Positions 16,238 to 25,612 of a stretch of DNA of 64,000 bases are shown piece after piece. Source of the DNA: Paenibacillus sp. OK003 (GTDB lineage: Bacteria; Bacillota; Bacilli; Paenibacillales; Paenibacillaceae); contig NZ_FOBD01000009.1 in assembly GCF_900109515.1 (NCBI RefSeq), positions 281,026-345,025 on the forward strand, in the 5' to 3' direction. How positions within the stretch are numbered: position 1 is the stretch's first letter; each line of letters opens with the position of its first letter. The position numbers and the translations under genes were made by a program. The notes beneath the pieces were generated by a model. The model made no database searches, had not been told where the DNA came from, and saw nothing but the letters and a program-made list of their open reading frames with translations.

Positions 16238-19039
16238 TCAGGATAATTGCTGTGCCTTCAATTTGAGATCATTTAGTATTTGCATCGCCTGAAGTGGCGT
16301 CATGTTCATTACATCAATATCTTTCATATTACGAATAAACTCCCGGGCAGGCTTGTCAAGGGCAACAACCTCCGTTTTCGGAGTTACACTTGGCTCTTCA
16401 TCCCCAAAGATAGACAGTTGGACCACATCAGCATGTTTGGAGACTGACTGCTGCTTGCCATTTTGTTTTTTGTCCTGTTGTTTGCGTTCTGGAGCTTCAG
16501 GTGCAACAGCCAATTCAACAGTTTCCGCAGACTCACCTTCACGGATTAATGAGGAATGATCTGTCGGCTGGAACTCCACGCGCTGAACATCGTCATCACG
16601 TTGCTGCTTATCCCTCCCGGCAAATTCACTTCCAACCGCAACCTGAGCCGCCGCATGCTCAAAACCGTGCAGCAAGCCATTCGCCCGCTCAATGATGCTG
16701 TCTGGCAGTCCGGCAAGCCGTGCACAATAGATCCCGTAGCTGCTGCTGGCAGCCCCGGCGATCAATTTACGCAGGAAATTAACCTTGTCCCCGCTCTCCT
16801 GAACGGCCATGGAGTAATTCGCCAACTTGTCCAAACTCTCTTCCAGATGAGCAAGCTCATGGAAATGAGTTGATACCAGCGCTTTGCACCCAATGATATC
16901 ATGCACATATTCAATGACGGACTGCGCAATCGCCATTCCCTCACTGGTAGACGTTCCCCGGCCCAATTCATCAATAATAATCAGGCTACGTGGTGTTGCT
17001 TTATCCGTCATGACCTGAATGTCGGCCATCTCCACCATAAACGTACTTTGTCCGCCGATGAGATCGTCTGCCGCACCAATCCGTGTGAATATACGATCCA
17101 TAATCGGTACTTCAGCTTGTCCTGCCGGCACAAAACAGCCGATCTGAGCCAGAATCGAAATCAGCGCCACCTGCCGCATATACGTACTTTTCCCTGCCAT
17201 ATTTGGACCGGTAATCAGCAGAATGCGCGCCTCTTCCTTCTGCATCGCAGTATTGTTGGCGATAAAAGCACCATCTCGCATCACCGCTTCAACTACAGGA
17301 TGGCGCCCCTGTTCCACAACCAAATCGTAACCATCGGTCAATGTAGGCCGTACGAAATTGCGCTCTGCACTGATGACGGCAAAGGATTGATACACATCAA
17401 TCTCTGCGACCAGCTCAGCCAGCTTCTGCAGCCTGGCGATCTCCTGATTAAGCCGTTCCCGCAGTTCAGCGAACAAGCCGTACTCAATATCGACCATCTT
17501 GTCCTGAGCTTCCAGAATCAGCGTCTCTTTTTCTTTCAGCTCCGGTGTAATATAACGCTCAGCATTCGCAAGCGTTTGTTTCCGTTCGTAACGGCCTTCT
17601 GGCAGAGAAGCCAGGTTCGACTTGGTAATTTCAATATAGTACCCAAATACTTTGTTGTAACCAATTTTTAGCGAGCGAATACCAGTCGCTTCACGCTCTC
17701 TCGCTTCCAGTTCAGCAATCCACTGCTTGCCATTCACCGAGGCCTCCCGAAGCTCATCCAACCGCTCGTGGTATCCTTCACGAATTAAGCCGCCATCCCG
17801 CACCGACACGGGTGGTTCATCAACGATAGCCTGACCAATAGCATCGCGCAGATCACTGCAATCATCCATAATGCTAGCAATGTGCTGTAGCGTCGTGGAA
17901 GGCGAATCTGCACAATACTGACGTAGACCCGGAATTTTGTCCAGTGACAGCTTCAGTGCATTCAGATCCCGACCGTTGGCGTTACCGAAGGCAATCCGAC
18001 CCACCAGGCGTTCAAGATCGTAGATGTCTTTGAGTTCTGCACGCAGATCTTCCCGCAATATAAACTGGTTATACAGCGTATCTACCGCTTCCAGACGTTC
18101 ATTGATTTTTCCTTTTTGCAGCAAGGGTTTATCCACCCAACGACGCAGCATCCGGGCACCCATCGACGTCTCAGTGCGGTCCAGCAGCCAGAGCAGTGAA
18201 CCTTTTTTCGAACGCTCACGTACCGTTTCCACCAGTTCCAGGTTGCGCCGAGTAAAGGGGTCCAGAATCATAAAGTGATCTGGCTCATACGTTGAAACCT
18301 GTGTCAATTGTCCAAGTGAACGTTTCTGTGTCTCACTTAAATAGGAGAACAGGCGCGCTATACAGGCTTGACGTTCAGGCTCCAGACGTGCCCATACCGC
18401 TTCGCCGAATTGCTGACGCACCAAATCTTCCTTGCTCTTCGTCCATGGTGTATACACCACAGGCCGACCGATTGGAGATGCCTGGGTAGCCACCGTATCC
18501 AGCAACGCAGCATCCCCCACCAGTTCCGAAGGTTCATAGATCCCGATCTCATCCTTGAGCCACTCTTGGGAGTATGGAACAGAGGTCACGTAAAGCTCCC
18601 CTGTGGACAAGTCACAGGCAGCCAGTGCAAGTGTGTTCTGGTTCCCTGTCAGGCAAACCATATAGTTATTGGACTTGTCCCCCAAGGTCTTGCCTTCCAT
18701 TACCGTTCCGGGTGTTATAACTCGTACAATTTCTCGCCGTACCATGCCTTTGGTTACCGTCGGATCTTCCATCTGCTCGCAGATGGCTACTTTGTATCCT
18801 TTTTCAATCAAGCGCTGTATGTAATTGTCAGCCGAATGATAAGGCACACCGCACATCGGGATTTTATCTTCTCCCCCACCTGCGCGTGCTGTTAATGTAA
18901 TTTCAAGCTCACGAGAAGCATTAACTGCATCCTCAAAGAACAATTCATAGAAATCACCTAATCTAAAAAAAAGAAAAGCGTCCTGCGCTTCGGCCTTCAC
19001 TTGCAAATATTGTTGAATCATTGGCGTATACTGAGCCAT
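16238..19039 (-). CDS. mutS: DNA mismatch repair protein MutS
   Basis: Recognises mismatches and recruits MutL. The N-terminal mismatch-binding Phe motif is present (FYELFFEDA, after KAEAQDAFLFFRLGD). Walker A is ITGPNMAGKSTYMRQVA near residue 613, Walker B is LIIIDELGRGTST and STHFHELAHLE follows. The 933 residues are somewhat longer than usual (about 860) because of a Gln/Lys-rich insertion near 800-880. A C-terminal helical segment with FIRNMKDIDVMNMTPLQAM ends the protein. GGAGG before ATG supports the start. It is the first gene of the mutS-mutL operon. Confidence 0.97.
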   Translation of the reverse strand: MAQYTPMIQQYLQVKAEAQDAFLFFRLGDFYELFFEDAVNASRELEITLTARAGGGEDKIPMCGVPYHSADNYIQRLIEKGYKVAICEQMEDPTVTKGMVRREIVRVITPGTVMEGKTLGDKSNNYMVCLTGNQNTLALAACDLSTGELYVTSVPYSQEWLKDEIGIYEPSELVGDAALLDTVATQASPIGRPVVYTPWTKSKEDLVRQQFGEAVWARLEPERQACIARLFSYLSETQKRSLGQLTQVSTYEPDHFMILDPFTRRNLELVETVRERSKKGSLLWLLDRTETSMGARMLRRWVDKPLLQKGKINERLEAVDTLYNQFILREDLRAELKDIYDLERLVGRIAFGNANGRDLNALKLSLDKIPGLRQYCADSPSTTLQHIASIMDDCSDLRDAIGQAIVDEPPVSVRDGGLIREGYHERLDELREASVNGKQWIAELEAREREATGIRSLKIGYNKVFGYYIEITKSNLASLPEGRYERKQTLANAERYITPELKEKETLILEAQDKMVDIEYGLFAELRERLNQEIARLQKLAELVAEIDVYQSFAVISAERNFVRPTLTDGYDLVVEQGRHPVVEAVMRDGAFIANNTAMQKEEARILLITGPNMAGKSTYMRQVALISILAQIGCFVPAGQAEVPIMDRIFTRIGAADDLIGGQSTFMVEMADIQVMTDKATPRSLIIIDELGRGTSTSEGMAIAQSVIEYVHDIIGCKALVSTHFHELAHLEESLDKLANYSMAVQESGDKVNFLRKLIAGAASSSYGIYCARLAGLPDSIIERANGLLHGFEHAAAQVAVGSEFAGRDKQQRDDDVQRVEFQPTDHSSLIREGESAETVELAVAPEAPERKQQDKKQNGKQQSVSKHADVVQLSIFGDEEPSVTPKTEVVALDKPAREFIRNMKDIDVMNMTPLQAMQILNDLKLKAQQLS

Positions 19040-19238
19040 GAGTATCCTCCATCCGTTCCAATGTTGTCAGGAAGAGAAGCTGTCCCGAAAGGAGCAATAA
19101 GGCGGTCAGGCACCTTATTCGTGCCACCGCCTCATGTTTCGGCATCCGCCGCTTCCCTCAAAGGTTGCTGTTCCATTTCTTCCATAACGATGATCAAAAT
19201 CGACTTATTTCTCATTATACCAAAAAAGTGCCCAATCT

Positions 19239-20489
19239 TCATGAACCTGCGCGAATATTCCAGAGTTTGCGTATATCCCGACTCTCGTCCCATGTCCTGC
19301 CCTGTCTTAGCTGGTTAATTAATGGAGCGGCGTAGCGTTCATAACGCTCATAACCATCCATTTGGGTCAGATCATCCAGTAATGCCGGAATATGCGCCTG
19401 CATGACCTCACGGTTTCCTTCATAAAAGGCAGTATGAATTGCCGCCTCTCCCAAAGGACGTTGACGCAGCTGATGATAACCTCTCGCGATAAGACCAGCT
19501 AGAGCAACAACACCTTTGGCAACCAGAGGAGATACCAGAAAACTGGGTAACGTGCGGTATTCGAATCCTCCGTAAGATTTCAGTCGAAAATCACCCAATG
19601 CTCCATAACGTGGACGCCTGCCTGATCCTCGTGGATCCTGAAGAACGGCAAGCGGCAGCGCCAGATAATTGTCAAGTGCACGCAGCAGCTCCCCGTTTAG
19701 TGTAACGCCACTGAAATGAACATGTCCGCCGAGTGGCAAGCCGCGCTGGGGCATTCCCCCTGCCTGCCAGATCAGCGAGTGATCACTAATACTACGAGAT
19801 GCGGCCGCAAAAGCTCTCATCAGATGAGCCAGCAGTTCGCGCGGCTCAGAGCTGGGGGCGGGTCGCAGTTCGGCTACCGGATATATCCGTCGTCCACCGA
19901 TCGTCACGGAATCACAGCCGGCTACGCCTGTTCGTTCGAGGAATCTGGAGGCGGGCACGATTTTGGATTCTGGCATCTGCACAAGTAGGAATTCGGGGTC
20001 CATTCCAAGGATGGGGGCTGCATTACGAAGCCGCTCTTCATCCAGTTCGGACTGAAGCTGTTTCCAGCCTGCACGGTACATGGCAGAGAGATCCGTCATG
20101 CCCTTCCATGGCCTTGGGTCAATGGAGATGACAGAACAACCGCTCTTTCCTGACGCTTCCAGTCTTACAGCGCCGTGATCCAGTCCAACCGTATACAATG
20201 TTTTGGTGGCAAGCCGTTCAATACGTTTGAATAACGTTGATGCCGCTTCACGATCCAGCACACTTTCTTGCGCTCCACCCATGCCACTGGTGTCCCTACG
20301 TTTGATGCGAATCGCTTGCAGACAGCATATCTCCACATCGTAACGTACTCGCAGTCCCAACTCCCGGTCACGCCTGCCCTGCGATGCCAGCACTTCAATC
20401 CCGGATCGTTTCAGGCGATCTGCCCGTTCACGAGGGAGCATGCGTTCATATCGGCGCACCGCCTCCTCGGCCTCATCTATCACATTCAT
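19239..20489 (-). CDS. putative amidoligase domain protein (COOH-NH2 ligase type)
   Basis: The 416-residue protein has the pattern of the predicted amidoligases related to glutamine synthetase / gamma-glutamyl-cysteine ligase: GMDPEFLLV near 160, YPVAELRPAPSSEPRELL, PLGGHVHFSG, and YGGFEYRTLPSFLV. The Glu and His residues in these motifs are the usual metal and ATP ligands. It probably forms an amide bond between a carboxylate and an amine; the substrate is unknown. GGAGGG precedes the ATG. It lies between cotE and mutS, so a spore-surface role is imaginable, but that is only inference from position. Confidence 0.7.
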   Translation of the reverse strand: MNVIDEAEEAVRRYERMLPRERADRLKRSGIEVLASQGRRDRELGLRVRYDVEICCLQAIRIKRRDTSGMGGAQESVLDREAASTLFKRIERLATKTLYTVGLDHGAVRLEASGKSGCSVISIDPRPWKGMTDLSAMYRAGWKQLQSELDEERLRNAAPILGMDPEFLLVQMPESKIVPASRFLERTGVAGCDSVTIGGRRIYPVAELRPAPSSEPRELLAHLMRAFAAASRSISDHSLIWQAGGMPQRGLPLGGHVHFSGVTLNGELLRALDNYLALPLAVLQDPRGSGRRPRYGALGDFRLKSYGGFEYRTLPSFLVSPLVAKGVVALAGLIARGYHQLRQRPLGEAAIHTAFYEGNREVMQAHIPALLDDLTQMDGYERYERYAAPLINQLRQGRTWDESRDIRKLWNIRAGS

Positions 20490-20520
20490 CCTGTCCCTCC
20501 TCCCAATTCTCGCCCAAAAT

Positions 20521-20545
20521 GAAAAAAGAGGGCTTACGCCCTCTT
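20521..20545 (-). terminator. hairpin after cotE
   Basis: AAGAGGGC and GCCCTCTT form a short perfect stem between cotE and the amidoligase gene, with an A/T run on its minus-strand 3' side. Confidence 0.55.
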
Positions 20546-20601
20546 CACTGCCGCTTGCGGCGCATATGATACCTTAAGTTTATGAATCCAGATCGCTGAG
20601 C

Positions 20602-21162
20602 CTACAGCTCATCGTCAAGCAGGTCGGGATCGAGATCGTCATAATCTCCATCACCACTACCGAAGTCATAATCCTTGTCTTCGTAATCTCCACAGCCATC
20701 CGTGCACACTTTCACACAAACTTTGGTCTCGGCGACCAGTTCAACAGCGAATTCCCGTTCTACCCGGATAATTACGCTGCCTCCACCTGCCGACACCGTG
20801 GCTTCCACACAGCTCGGTTCCTGCGTTGCATCCGCAGATACCTCTACAGTGGCGGCCCGGTGTTTCGGGTCCAGATAGGACAAAGGCACATGTTCTACAT
20901 ACGACACCGTTTCTTTGGCTACATCCGTCTGTGAATTTTTGTCATAGGAATACCAAATGTTGATATCGTAAGTACCAATAACTTCAATTCCGTCCCCCGC
21001 TGATACGGCTTCATATTGGTGGTTGATAATCCAAGCCCCCAAAATACTGGTCGGACCATGTGGCGGAGTCACGGTATGTGTTACGGTAGAGAACTTACGA
21101 CCTTTCCCGCAGATCGCCTTCGTGATGATCTCTCTACATTGATGTTTATGACTCAATGACAT
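20602..21162 (-). CDS. cotE: outer spore coat protein CotE
   Basis: Morphogenetic protein that anchors the outer coat of the endospore. The start is placed at 21162 (MSLSHKHQCREIITKAICGK) after GGAGGAGG; a seven-codon extension is less likely. The protein has 186 residues, close to the 181 of B. subtilis. Signature stretches are GPTSILGAWIINHQYEA and DGIEVIGTYDINIWYSYDKN. The C-terminal end is strongly acidic (Asp, Glu, Gly), as in known CotE proteins. It lies upstream of mutS as in other Bacillota, here with one gene between. Confidence 0.93.
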   Translation of the reverse strand: MSLSHKHQCREIITKAICGKGRKFSTVTHTVTPPHGPTSILGAWIINHQYEAVSAGDGIEVIGTYDINIWYSYDKNSQTDVAKETVSYVEHVPLSYLDPKHRAATVEVSADATQEPSCVEATVSAGGGSVIIRVEREFAVELVAETKVCVKVCTDGCGDYEDKDYDFGSGDGDYDDLDPDLLDDEL

Positions 21163-21237
21163 CTTTAAACCTCCTCCATACAATCATTCTTTACAAGTGT
21201 ATGCAGGGCATCCGTCTAGGGTGACAACTATTTTCTA

Positions 21238-22215
21238 TTATTCATTTGTAGATTGGGACCGGTCCGATACCGGAGACGGAGCTTTGTCCTTCTTGGCTAT
21301 TTTCAGATACAGCGCGAGTTCCCGGCACAGCTGGAGAATAGCGGAACGAATCTCGAATTCTTCCCTTGTATCCGGCAACTCCATTCGCTTGAATTCTTCT
21401 TGCACATCTGCGAGAAGTTTTTCTGTACGTCCGGTATAAGATTCAGTGAGTACATCCTGACTGAGCTGGTCGAACAGCTCTGATACCATTTCCGCATGCG
21501 GCATCTTATGATAGATCTGGGATACCAAATGCATCATATGCTGGATGGAATCCAATTGCGTTTTGCGCATATAAAAGTAAACACTCCATCCCTCATTCGG
21601 GTGGATGACCTGATTCTCCAATGAACGTTTGGCCGCTTCAATGCCGCCCAGTACAGCCTTGTCGGCTTCGATGAGCTCTTTCCCTGCCCATACTTCATTC
21701 GGATTGCGCAGCGTGGCTGCAAACTCCTTGAAGATAACCGAGAATAACTCATCAATTCTTTTGCGAATACGCAGCATCTGCGGGTCCGCAGCCGGCATAT
21801 AGGCCAGATTGACAACCATCGCTGAACCGAGACCAATCAACAGTAGTCCAATTTGGATCAAAACCACCTGTACGTCCATTTCACCGCCGCTAAATACCCG
21901 GAACACCACGACAGAACCCGTCACAATGCCTTCCTTGAACCCGGCTCGAACGATAACCGGAAATGCAATCAGTATGTAGACCGCCAGTACCCAATAATGG
22001 AAGCCAAGAAAGTGAAAAAGTACACTTGCAAATAAAAGCCCCACTACGGAAGCGAAAAATCTCGCAGATATGGTGCGAATACTTCTTTTTCGTGTCACAT
22101 CAACGCCAAGAATGGCTAACAAACCCGCTGATGTTGGTCCGGGCAAGCCGCACCAGTCCGCAATCAGCACGGCCATCAGCGCGGCTATTGCGGTTTTAAT
22201 TACCCTAAAACCCAT
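21238..22215 (-). CDS. aromatic acid exporter family membrane protein (YqjA-like)
   Basis: The 325-residue protein has four to five N-terminal membrane segments (about 8-140, including LMAVLIADWCGLPGPTSAG, LLAILGVD and VNLAYMP). A soluble helical C-terminal half follows, with RKRIDELFSVIFKEFAA. The segment LAILGVDVTRKRSIRTISAR is characteristic of the ArAE_1 (DUF939) family, to which YqjA of B. subtilis belongs. Export of aromatic acids is the family label only; no substrate is shown here. GGAGAGGG supports the start. Confidence 0.82.
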   Translation of the reverse strand: MGFRVIKTAIAALMAVLIADWCGLPGPTSAGLLAILGVDVTRKRSIRTISARFFASVVGLLFASVLFHFLGFHYWVLAVYILIAFPVIVRAGFKEGIVTGSVVVFRVFSGGEMDVQVVLIQIGLLLIGLGSAMVVNLAYMPAADPQMLRIRKRIDELFSVIFKEFAATLRNPNEVWAGKELIEADKAVLGGIEAAKRSLENQVIHPNEGWSVYFYMRKTQLDSIQHMMHLVSQIYHKMPHAEMVSELFDQLSQDVLTESYTGRTEKLLADVQEEFKRMELPDTREEFEIRSAILQLCRELALYLKIAKKDKAPSPVSDRSQSTNE

Positions 22216-22668
22216 CTAACATTCCCTCTCCTCTAAGCTGCAAAATGTAAAAGCTAGCGAGCCATGCCTAACCAGGTGAACGTTTGTCCAATGCCTGACA
22301 GCGTGTACTGTCTTATATCATATTCCTAGTATTACACATCCTGCCAAAAACCATTTCTTCTCTAATCAAAAGAATTATTCTGGAAGAACTGCATCTCGCA
22401 TTTCGCTGCTACACTCATAAACGGGATCAACCGACATGCATATACATGTCGGTCACAATAACGCGCACCGGATGAGGGACGCTGGCAATTTGATTGATGC
22501 GACAGAAGCCTCTAGGCCCTCTTCTCCAATCGTCGCATTCATTCCGGACTGCACGGAATATTCGTATTAGTATGGTACTTGATTTTGCGGGTTTGGGCAA
22601 CGTGACACCTCTTGTGAAATTGTATACATATCATGAAACATTCTCTTTTACACGCATGCTTTGCAAAA
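22216..22668. other. gap with one operator-like dyad
   Basis: No gene is supported. The one marked structure is a perfect inverted repeat at 22430-22453 (see its own entry). Short open frames have no ribosome-binding site and no recognisable protein signature. Confidence 0.5.
22430..22453. promoter_or_regulatory. perfect 9-bp inverted repeat, operator-like
   Basis: ACCGACATG, six bases, CATGTCGGT. There is no T run on either side, so it is not a simple terminator. It has the shape of a binding site for a dimeric repressor such as a TetR-family protein. No regulator gene is adjacent, so the role is unassigned. Confidence 0.35.
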
Positions 22669-23502
22669 TCATCTGCGCCCTGCCAGCAACTTGCGTTCTA
22701 CATATACAACGAGCTGGTACATCGCTGTGGCTACTGCCGCAATAATCAACAGGCTCGATAAAACAAGGGTAAAGTTGAACACTTGAAATCCGTAGATGAT
22801 TAGATAGCCCAATCCCTGCTTGGCGACCAAAAATTCACCCACAATTACACCGACCCAGGCCATGCCCACGTTTACTTTTAAGGTAGAGACAATGGCAGGA
22901 AAGGAAGCGGGCAATACGACTTTGCTGAAAATCTCGGAGCGATCACCACCAAACGTACGGATAACCTTAATATAGTTCTGATCTACTTCATTAAAGCTGT
23001 TATACACGACAAGTGTAGTAATAATGACTGTGATAGACAAAGTCGTCATGACAATGGCCGTAAATCCTGCACCAAACATGACGATAAAGATTGGACCCAG
23101 CGCTACTTTGGGCATGCTGTTGAACACAACCATATAAGGATCAAGCACTTTGGACAAAAAAGGAGACCACCAGATCAGAACCGCAAGCAGTGTTCCGACG
23201 AGTGTCCCCAGCAAAAAGCCGACTGCCGTTTCCCCTACGGTTACCCCAACATGCGCCCATAGTTCTCCACTGACGATGTCCTTCCAGATCTGATTGAAAA
23301 TTTTGCTGGGATAACTGAACAAAAGCACATCAATCCAGCGCAGCCTTCCCGCCAGTTCCCACAGCAAAAACATAAACACCAACATGGACAGCTGCACCGC
23401 CAGCACTTTATGTCGCCATCTGGCAACCTGCTGAATATGACTTTGGTGCAGCTGTCTCATCCAATCATCACGCATTTCCTGCTTCTGGTTCGTCTGATTC
23501 AC
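22669..23502 (-). CDS. ABC transporter permease (SsuC/TauC/ThiX type)
   Basis: The 277-residue inner-membrane component has about six transmembrane segments (first about 30-50, VLAVQLSMLVFMFLLWELAG). The permease EAA-type loop is visible around FGGDRSEIFSKVVLPASFPA. It overlaps the ATPase gene by four bases (GTGA). The start is GTG, with GGAGGAGGTG upstream. Together with the next two genes it forms a complete importer of the sulfonate/taurine/nitrate or pyrimidine-precursor class. Which substrate cannot be told from the sequence: no desulfonation or thiamine gene is next to it. Confidence 0.88.
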   Translation of the reverse strand: MNQTNQKQEMRDDWMRQLHQSHIQQVARWRHKVLAVQLSMLVFMFLLWELAGRLRWIDVLLFSYPSKIFNQIWKDIVSGELWAHVGVTVGETAVGFLLGTLVGTLLAVLIWWSPFLSKVLDPYMVVFNSMPKVALGPIFIVMFGAGFTAIVMTTLSITVIITTLVVYNSFNEVDQNYIKVIRTFGGDRSEIFSKVVLPASFPAIVSTLKVNVGMAWVGVIVGEFLVAKQGLGYLIIYGFQVFNFTLVLSSLLIIAAVATAMYQLVVYVERKLLAGRR

Positions 23503-24293
23503 CCGTTCTTCTCACCTCCTCCGGACTGATCCAGTTCACTCCATAACGCCTGAAACAGCTCATTGAACCCTGGCTGCTCCCTCGCGTGAAAAGGCTGTGC
23601 GTTCCGCAGATCTTCAGGAATGATAAACTGCTTCCGAATGCGACCCGGATTACGATCAAGCACGATGACGCGGTCACTGACGGCAATAGCTTCCGACAAA
23701 TCATGGGTAACAAGCACCGAGGTTTTGCCGGATTTCTTCAATGTTTCCGAGACCAGATCCTCCAGCTGCAGCTTGGTTTGATAATCGAGTGCGGAAAAGG
23801 GTTCATCCAGCAACAGTATTCCCGGATCCGTAGCTAGTGTACGTACCAAAGCCACCCGTTGCCTCATGCCCCCGGATAACTCGGAAGGATACTGACTTTC
23901 GGTGCCAGCTAGACCCATACCTGCCAGCAGCTCACGCGTACGCGCACGACTCTGTTCATTGAGCGCACCTGTCAGTTCAAGTCCGATCAGGGCATTATCC
24001 AAAATGGTACGCCATGGAAACAGATAATCCTGTTGCAGCATATAGCCTATCTGGGCAGACGGACCTTCGATGCGTTTTCCTTTAACTTTGACCTCGCCTG
24101 CGGTCGGTGTGAGCAGCCCGGCGATGATCGACAGCAATGTCGTTTTACCACATCCACTTGGGCCGACAAGACTAACGAACTCTCCTTGCTCGATCTGAAG
24201 ATTCAAATTTTCGATAACCAGTGATGCTTCGCGCTCGCTGACATAGACTTGCGAAATCCCTTCCAGTCTAATCACCGTTTCGGATTCAGGCAT
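23499..24293 (-). CDS. ABC transporter ATP-binding protein (SsuB/TauB/ThiZ type)
   Basis: The 264-residue ATPase has Walker A SLVGPSGCGKTTLLS near residue 40, Q-loop GYMLQQDYLFPW, signature LSGGMRQRVAL, Walker B ILLLDEPFSALD and the switch His in VLVTHDLSEA. The Q-loop segment DYLFPWRTI is typical of the nitrate/sulfonate/taurine subfamily. It is the middle gene of the three-gene importer. Confidence 0.92.
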   Translation of the reverse strand: MPESETVIRLEGISQVYVSEREASLVIENLNLQIEQGEFVSLVGPSGCGKTTLLSIIAGLLTPTAGEVKVKGKRIEGPSAQIGYMLQQDYLFPWRTILDNALIGLELTGALNEQSRARTRELLAGMGLAGTESQYPSELSGGMRQRVALVRTLATDPGILLLDEPFSALDYQTKLQLEDLVSETLKKSGKTSVLVTHDLSEAIAVSDRVIVLDRNPGRIRKQFIIPEDLRNAQPFHAREQPGFNELFQALWSELDQSGGGEKNG

Positions 24294-24323
24294 ACATGCT
24301 CACGTCCTTTCCTGAATACCTGG

Positions 24324-25328
24324 TTACTTCGCTGATGCTGCTTGTTGTGCATAGGAATTATCGACAATCGTTTGAGAATCCACACGCTGTTTCAGTTCTC
24401 CCGCAGCACTCATGACGTCCAGCAAGTTATTCCATTCGTCCTCATCAATGATTGGATCGGTGGCATATGTGCCCTGTTCCTTGTAACGGTTCACACTGCT
24501 TACCAGAATGGCTGGATCAATATCTTTGAAATAAGGCTTGATGACTTCAGCGATCTCTTCAGCGGTGTGGGAATCCACCCATGCTTGTGCTTTGTGCAAG
24601 CCGTTAGTGAACTTCTGTACGATGTCTTTGTTGTCATTGATATAGCTTTGTTTGGTCATGAAGACCGTATAAGGCAGATGACCACTTTCCGTTCCGAACG
24701 AGGCTACAACCTTGCCGCGACCCTCTTTCTCAAAAATGGACGCCTGAGGTTCAAACAGCTGCACGTAATCCCCCGTACCTGAAGCAAATGCAGAAGCGAT
24801 GTTGGCAAAATCCACATTTTGGATCAATTCCAGATCATTCTGCGGATCAATGCCATGTTTTTTCAGCGTAAATTCGCCTGCCATTTGAGGCATGCCGCCT
24901 TTTCTTTGTCCCAGAAATGTACTCTGTTTCAGTTGAACCCAATTGAAGTTGCCTTCGGGATTGCGGGCAAACAGAAACGTTCCATCCGTCTGTGTAAGCT
25001 GGGCAAAGTTAATGACCGGATCTTCTGCGCCTTGTTGATAGACATAAATAGACGTCTCTGCTCCGACCAATGCGATATCTACTGAGCCTGCAAGCAATGC
25101 AGCCATCGTTTTGTCTCCGCCAGCCGTCGTCTGAATGTCCACTTCAAGCCCCTGTTCCTTAAAAAAACCTTGGGCCACGGCCACATACTCAGGTGCGTAA
25201 AACACAGAACGTGTGACCTCACCAATCGTAATTTTGGTTTCATCCTTATCTTTATTGCAGCTGGTGAGAGCTACTATGATAATGAGCAAAATGACGATGG
25301 CCCGGATGAACCAGGGCGTATATTTCAT
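24324..25328 (-). CDS. ABC transporter substrate-binding lipoprotein (SsuA/THI5-like)
   Basis: The start is placed at the ATG at 25328, with GGAGGG upstream. A signal peptide with lipobox LTSC (VILLIIIVALTSCNKDKDE) shows it is lipid-anchored outside the membrane. The mature part is an NMT1/THI5/SsuA-type binding protein: VFYAPEYVAVAQGFFKEQGLEVDIQ, LLAGSVDIALVGAETSIY and a C-terminal DEDEWNNLLDVM. It is the first gene of the importer operon. Candidates for the ligand are aliphatic sulfonates or hydroxymethylpyrimidine-like compounds; I cannot choose between them. Confidence 0.88.
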   Translation of the reverse strand: MKYTPWFIRAIVILLIIIVALTSCNKDKDETKITIGEVTRSVFYAPEYVAVAQGFFKEQGLEVDIQTTAGGDKTMAALLAGSVDIALVGAETSIYVYQQGAEDPVINFAQLTQTDGTFLFARNPEGNFNWVQLKQSTFLGQRKGGMPQMAGEFTLKKHGIDPQNDLELIQNVDFANIASAFASGTGDYVQLFEPQASIFEKEGRGKVVASFGTESGHLPYTVFMTKQSYINDNKDIVQKFTNGLHKAQAWVDSHTAEEIAEVIKPYFKDIDPAILVSSVNRYKEQGTYATDPIIDEDEWNNLLDVMSAAGELKQRVDSQTIVDNSYAQQAASAK

Positions 25329-25500
25329 GATATTTCCCTCCTTCACTGGTTTCAGCTGTTCTCTCTACTATGGATATGCTGATGCCCAGCAAAAGGTTAA
25401 GAACATTATTTCAGGCGTATGTAACAGCATCCAGTTATAACAGTCCGATTTGGACGTATATGACCTACTACAACTGCTACAAGTACCAATGGAACATAGA

Positions 25501-25532
25501 AAGGTGACCCCTGTAGGAACAGAGATCACCTT
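25501..25532. terminator. hairpin downstream of the peptide cluster
   Basis: AAGGTGA, an 18-base middle part that is itself partly paired, and TCACCTT. It lies about 80 bases after the last gene of the island. No long T run follows, so its strength as a terminator is doubtful. Confidence 0.4.
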
Positions 25533-25612
25533 CTTCAAGCAGTATATATCTTATTCAAAAATGTCCGTGACTGAGTGTTCAGTTTAGTTTGCTTTCTCCG
25601 ATAAACTAATTA

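Noticed and set aside
22494..22745. 83-codon plus-strand frame in the gap left of the importer operon
   Set aside because: It runs into the 3' end of the permease gene, has no start signal and no recognisable features.
25329..25612. Riboswitch (S-box or TPP) before the SsuABC-type operon
   Set aside because: No matching conserved cores were seen in the roughly 280-base leader, so no regulatory class is called.
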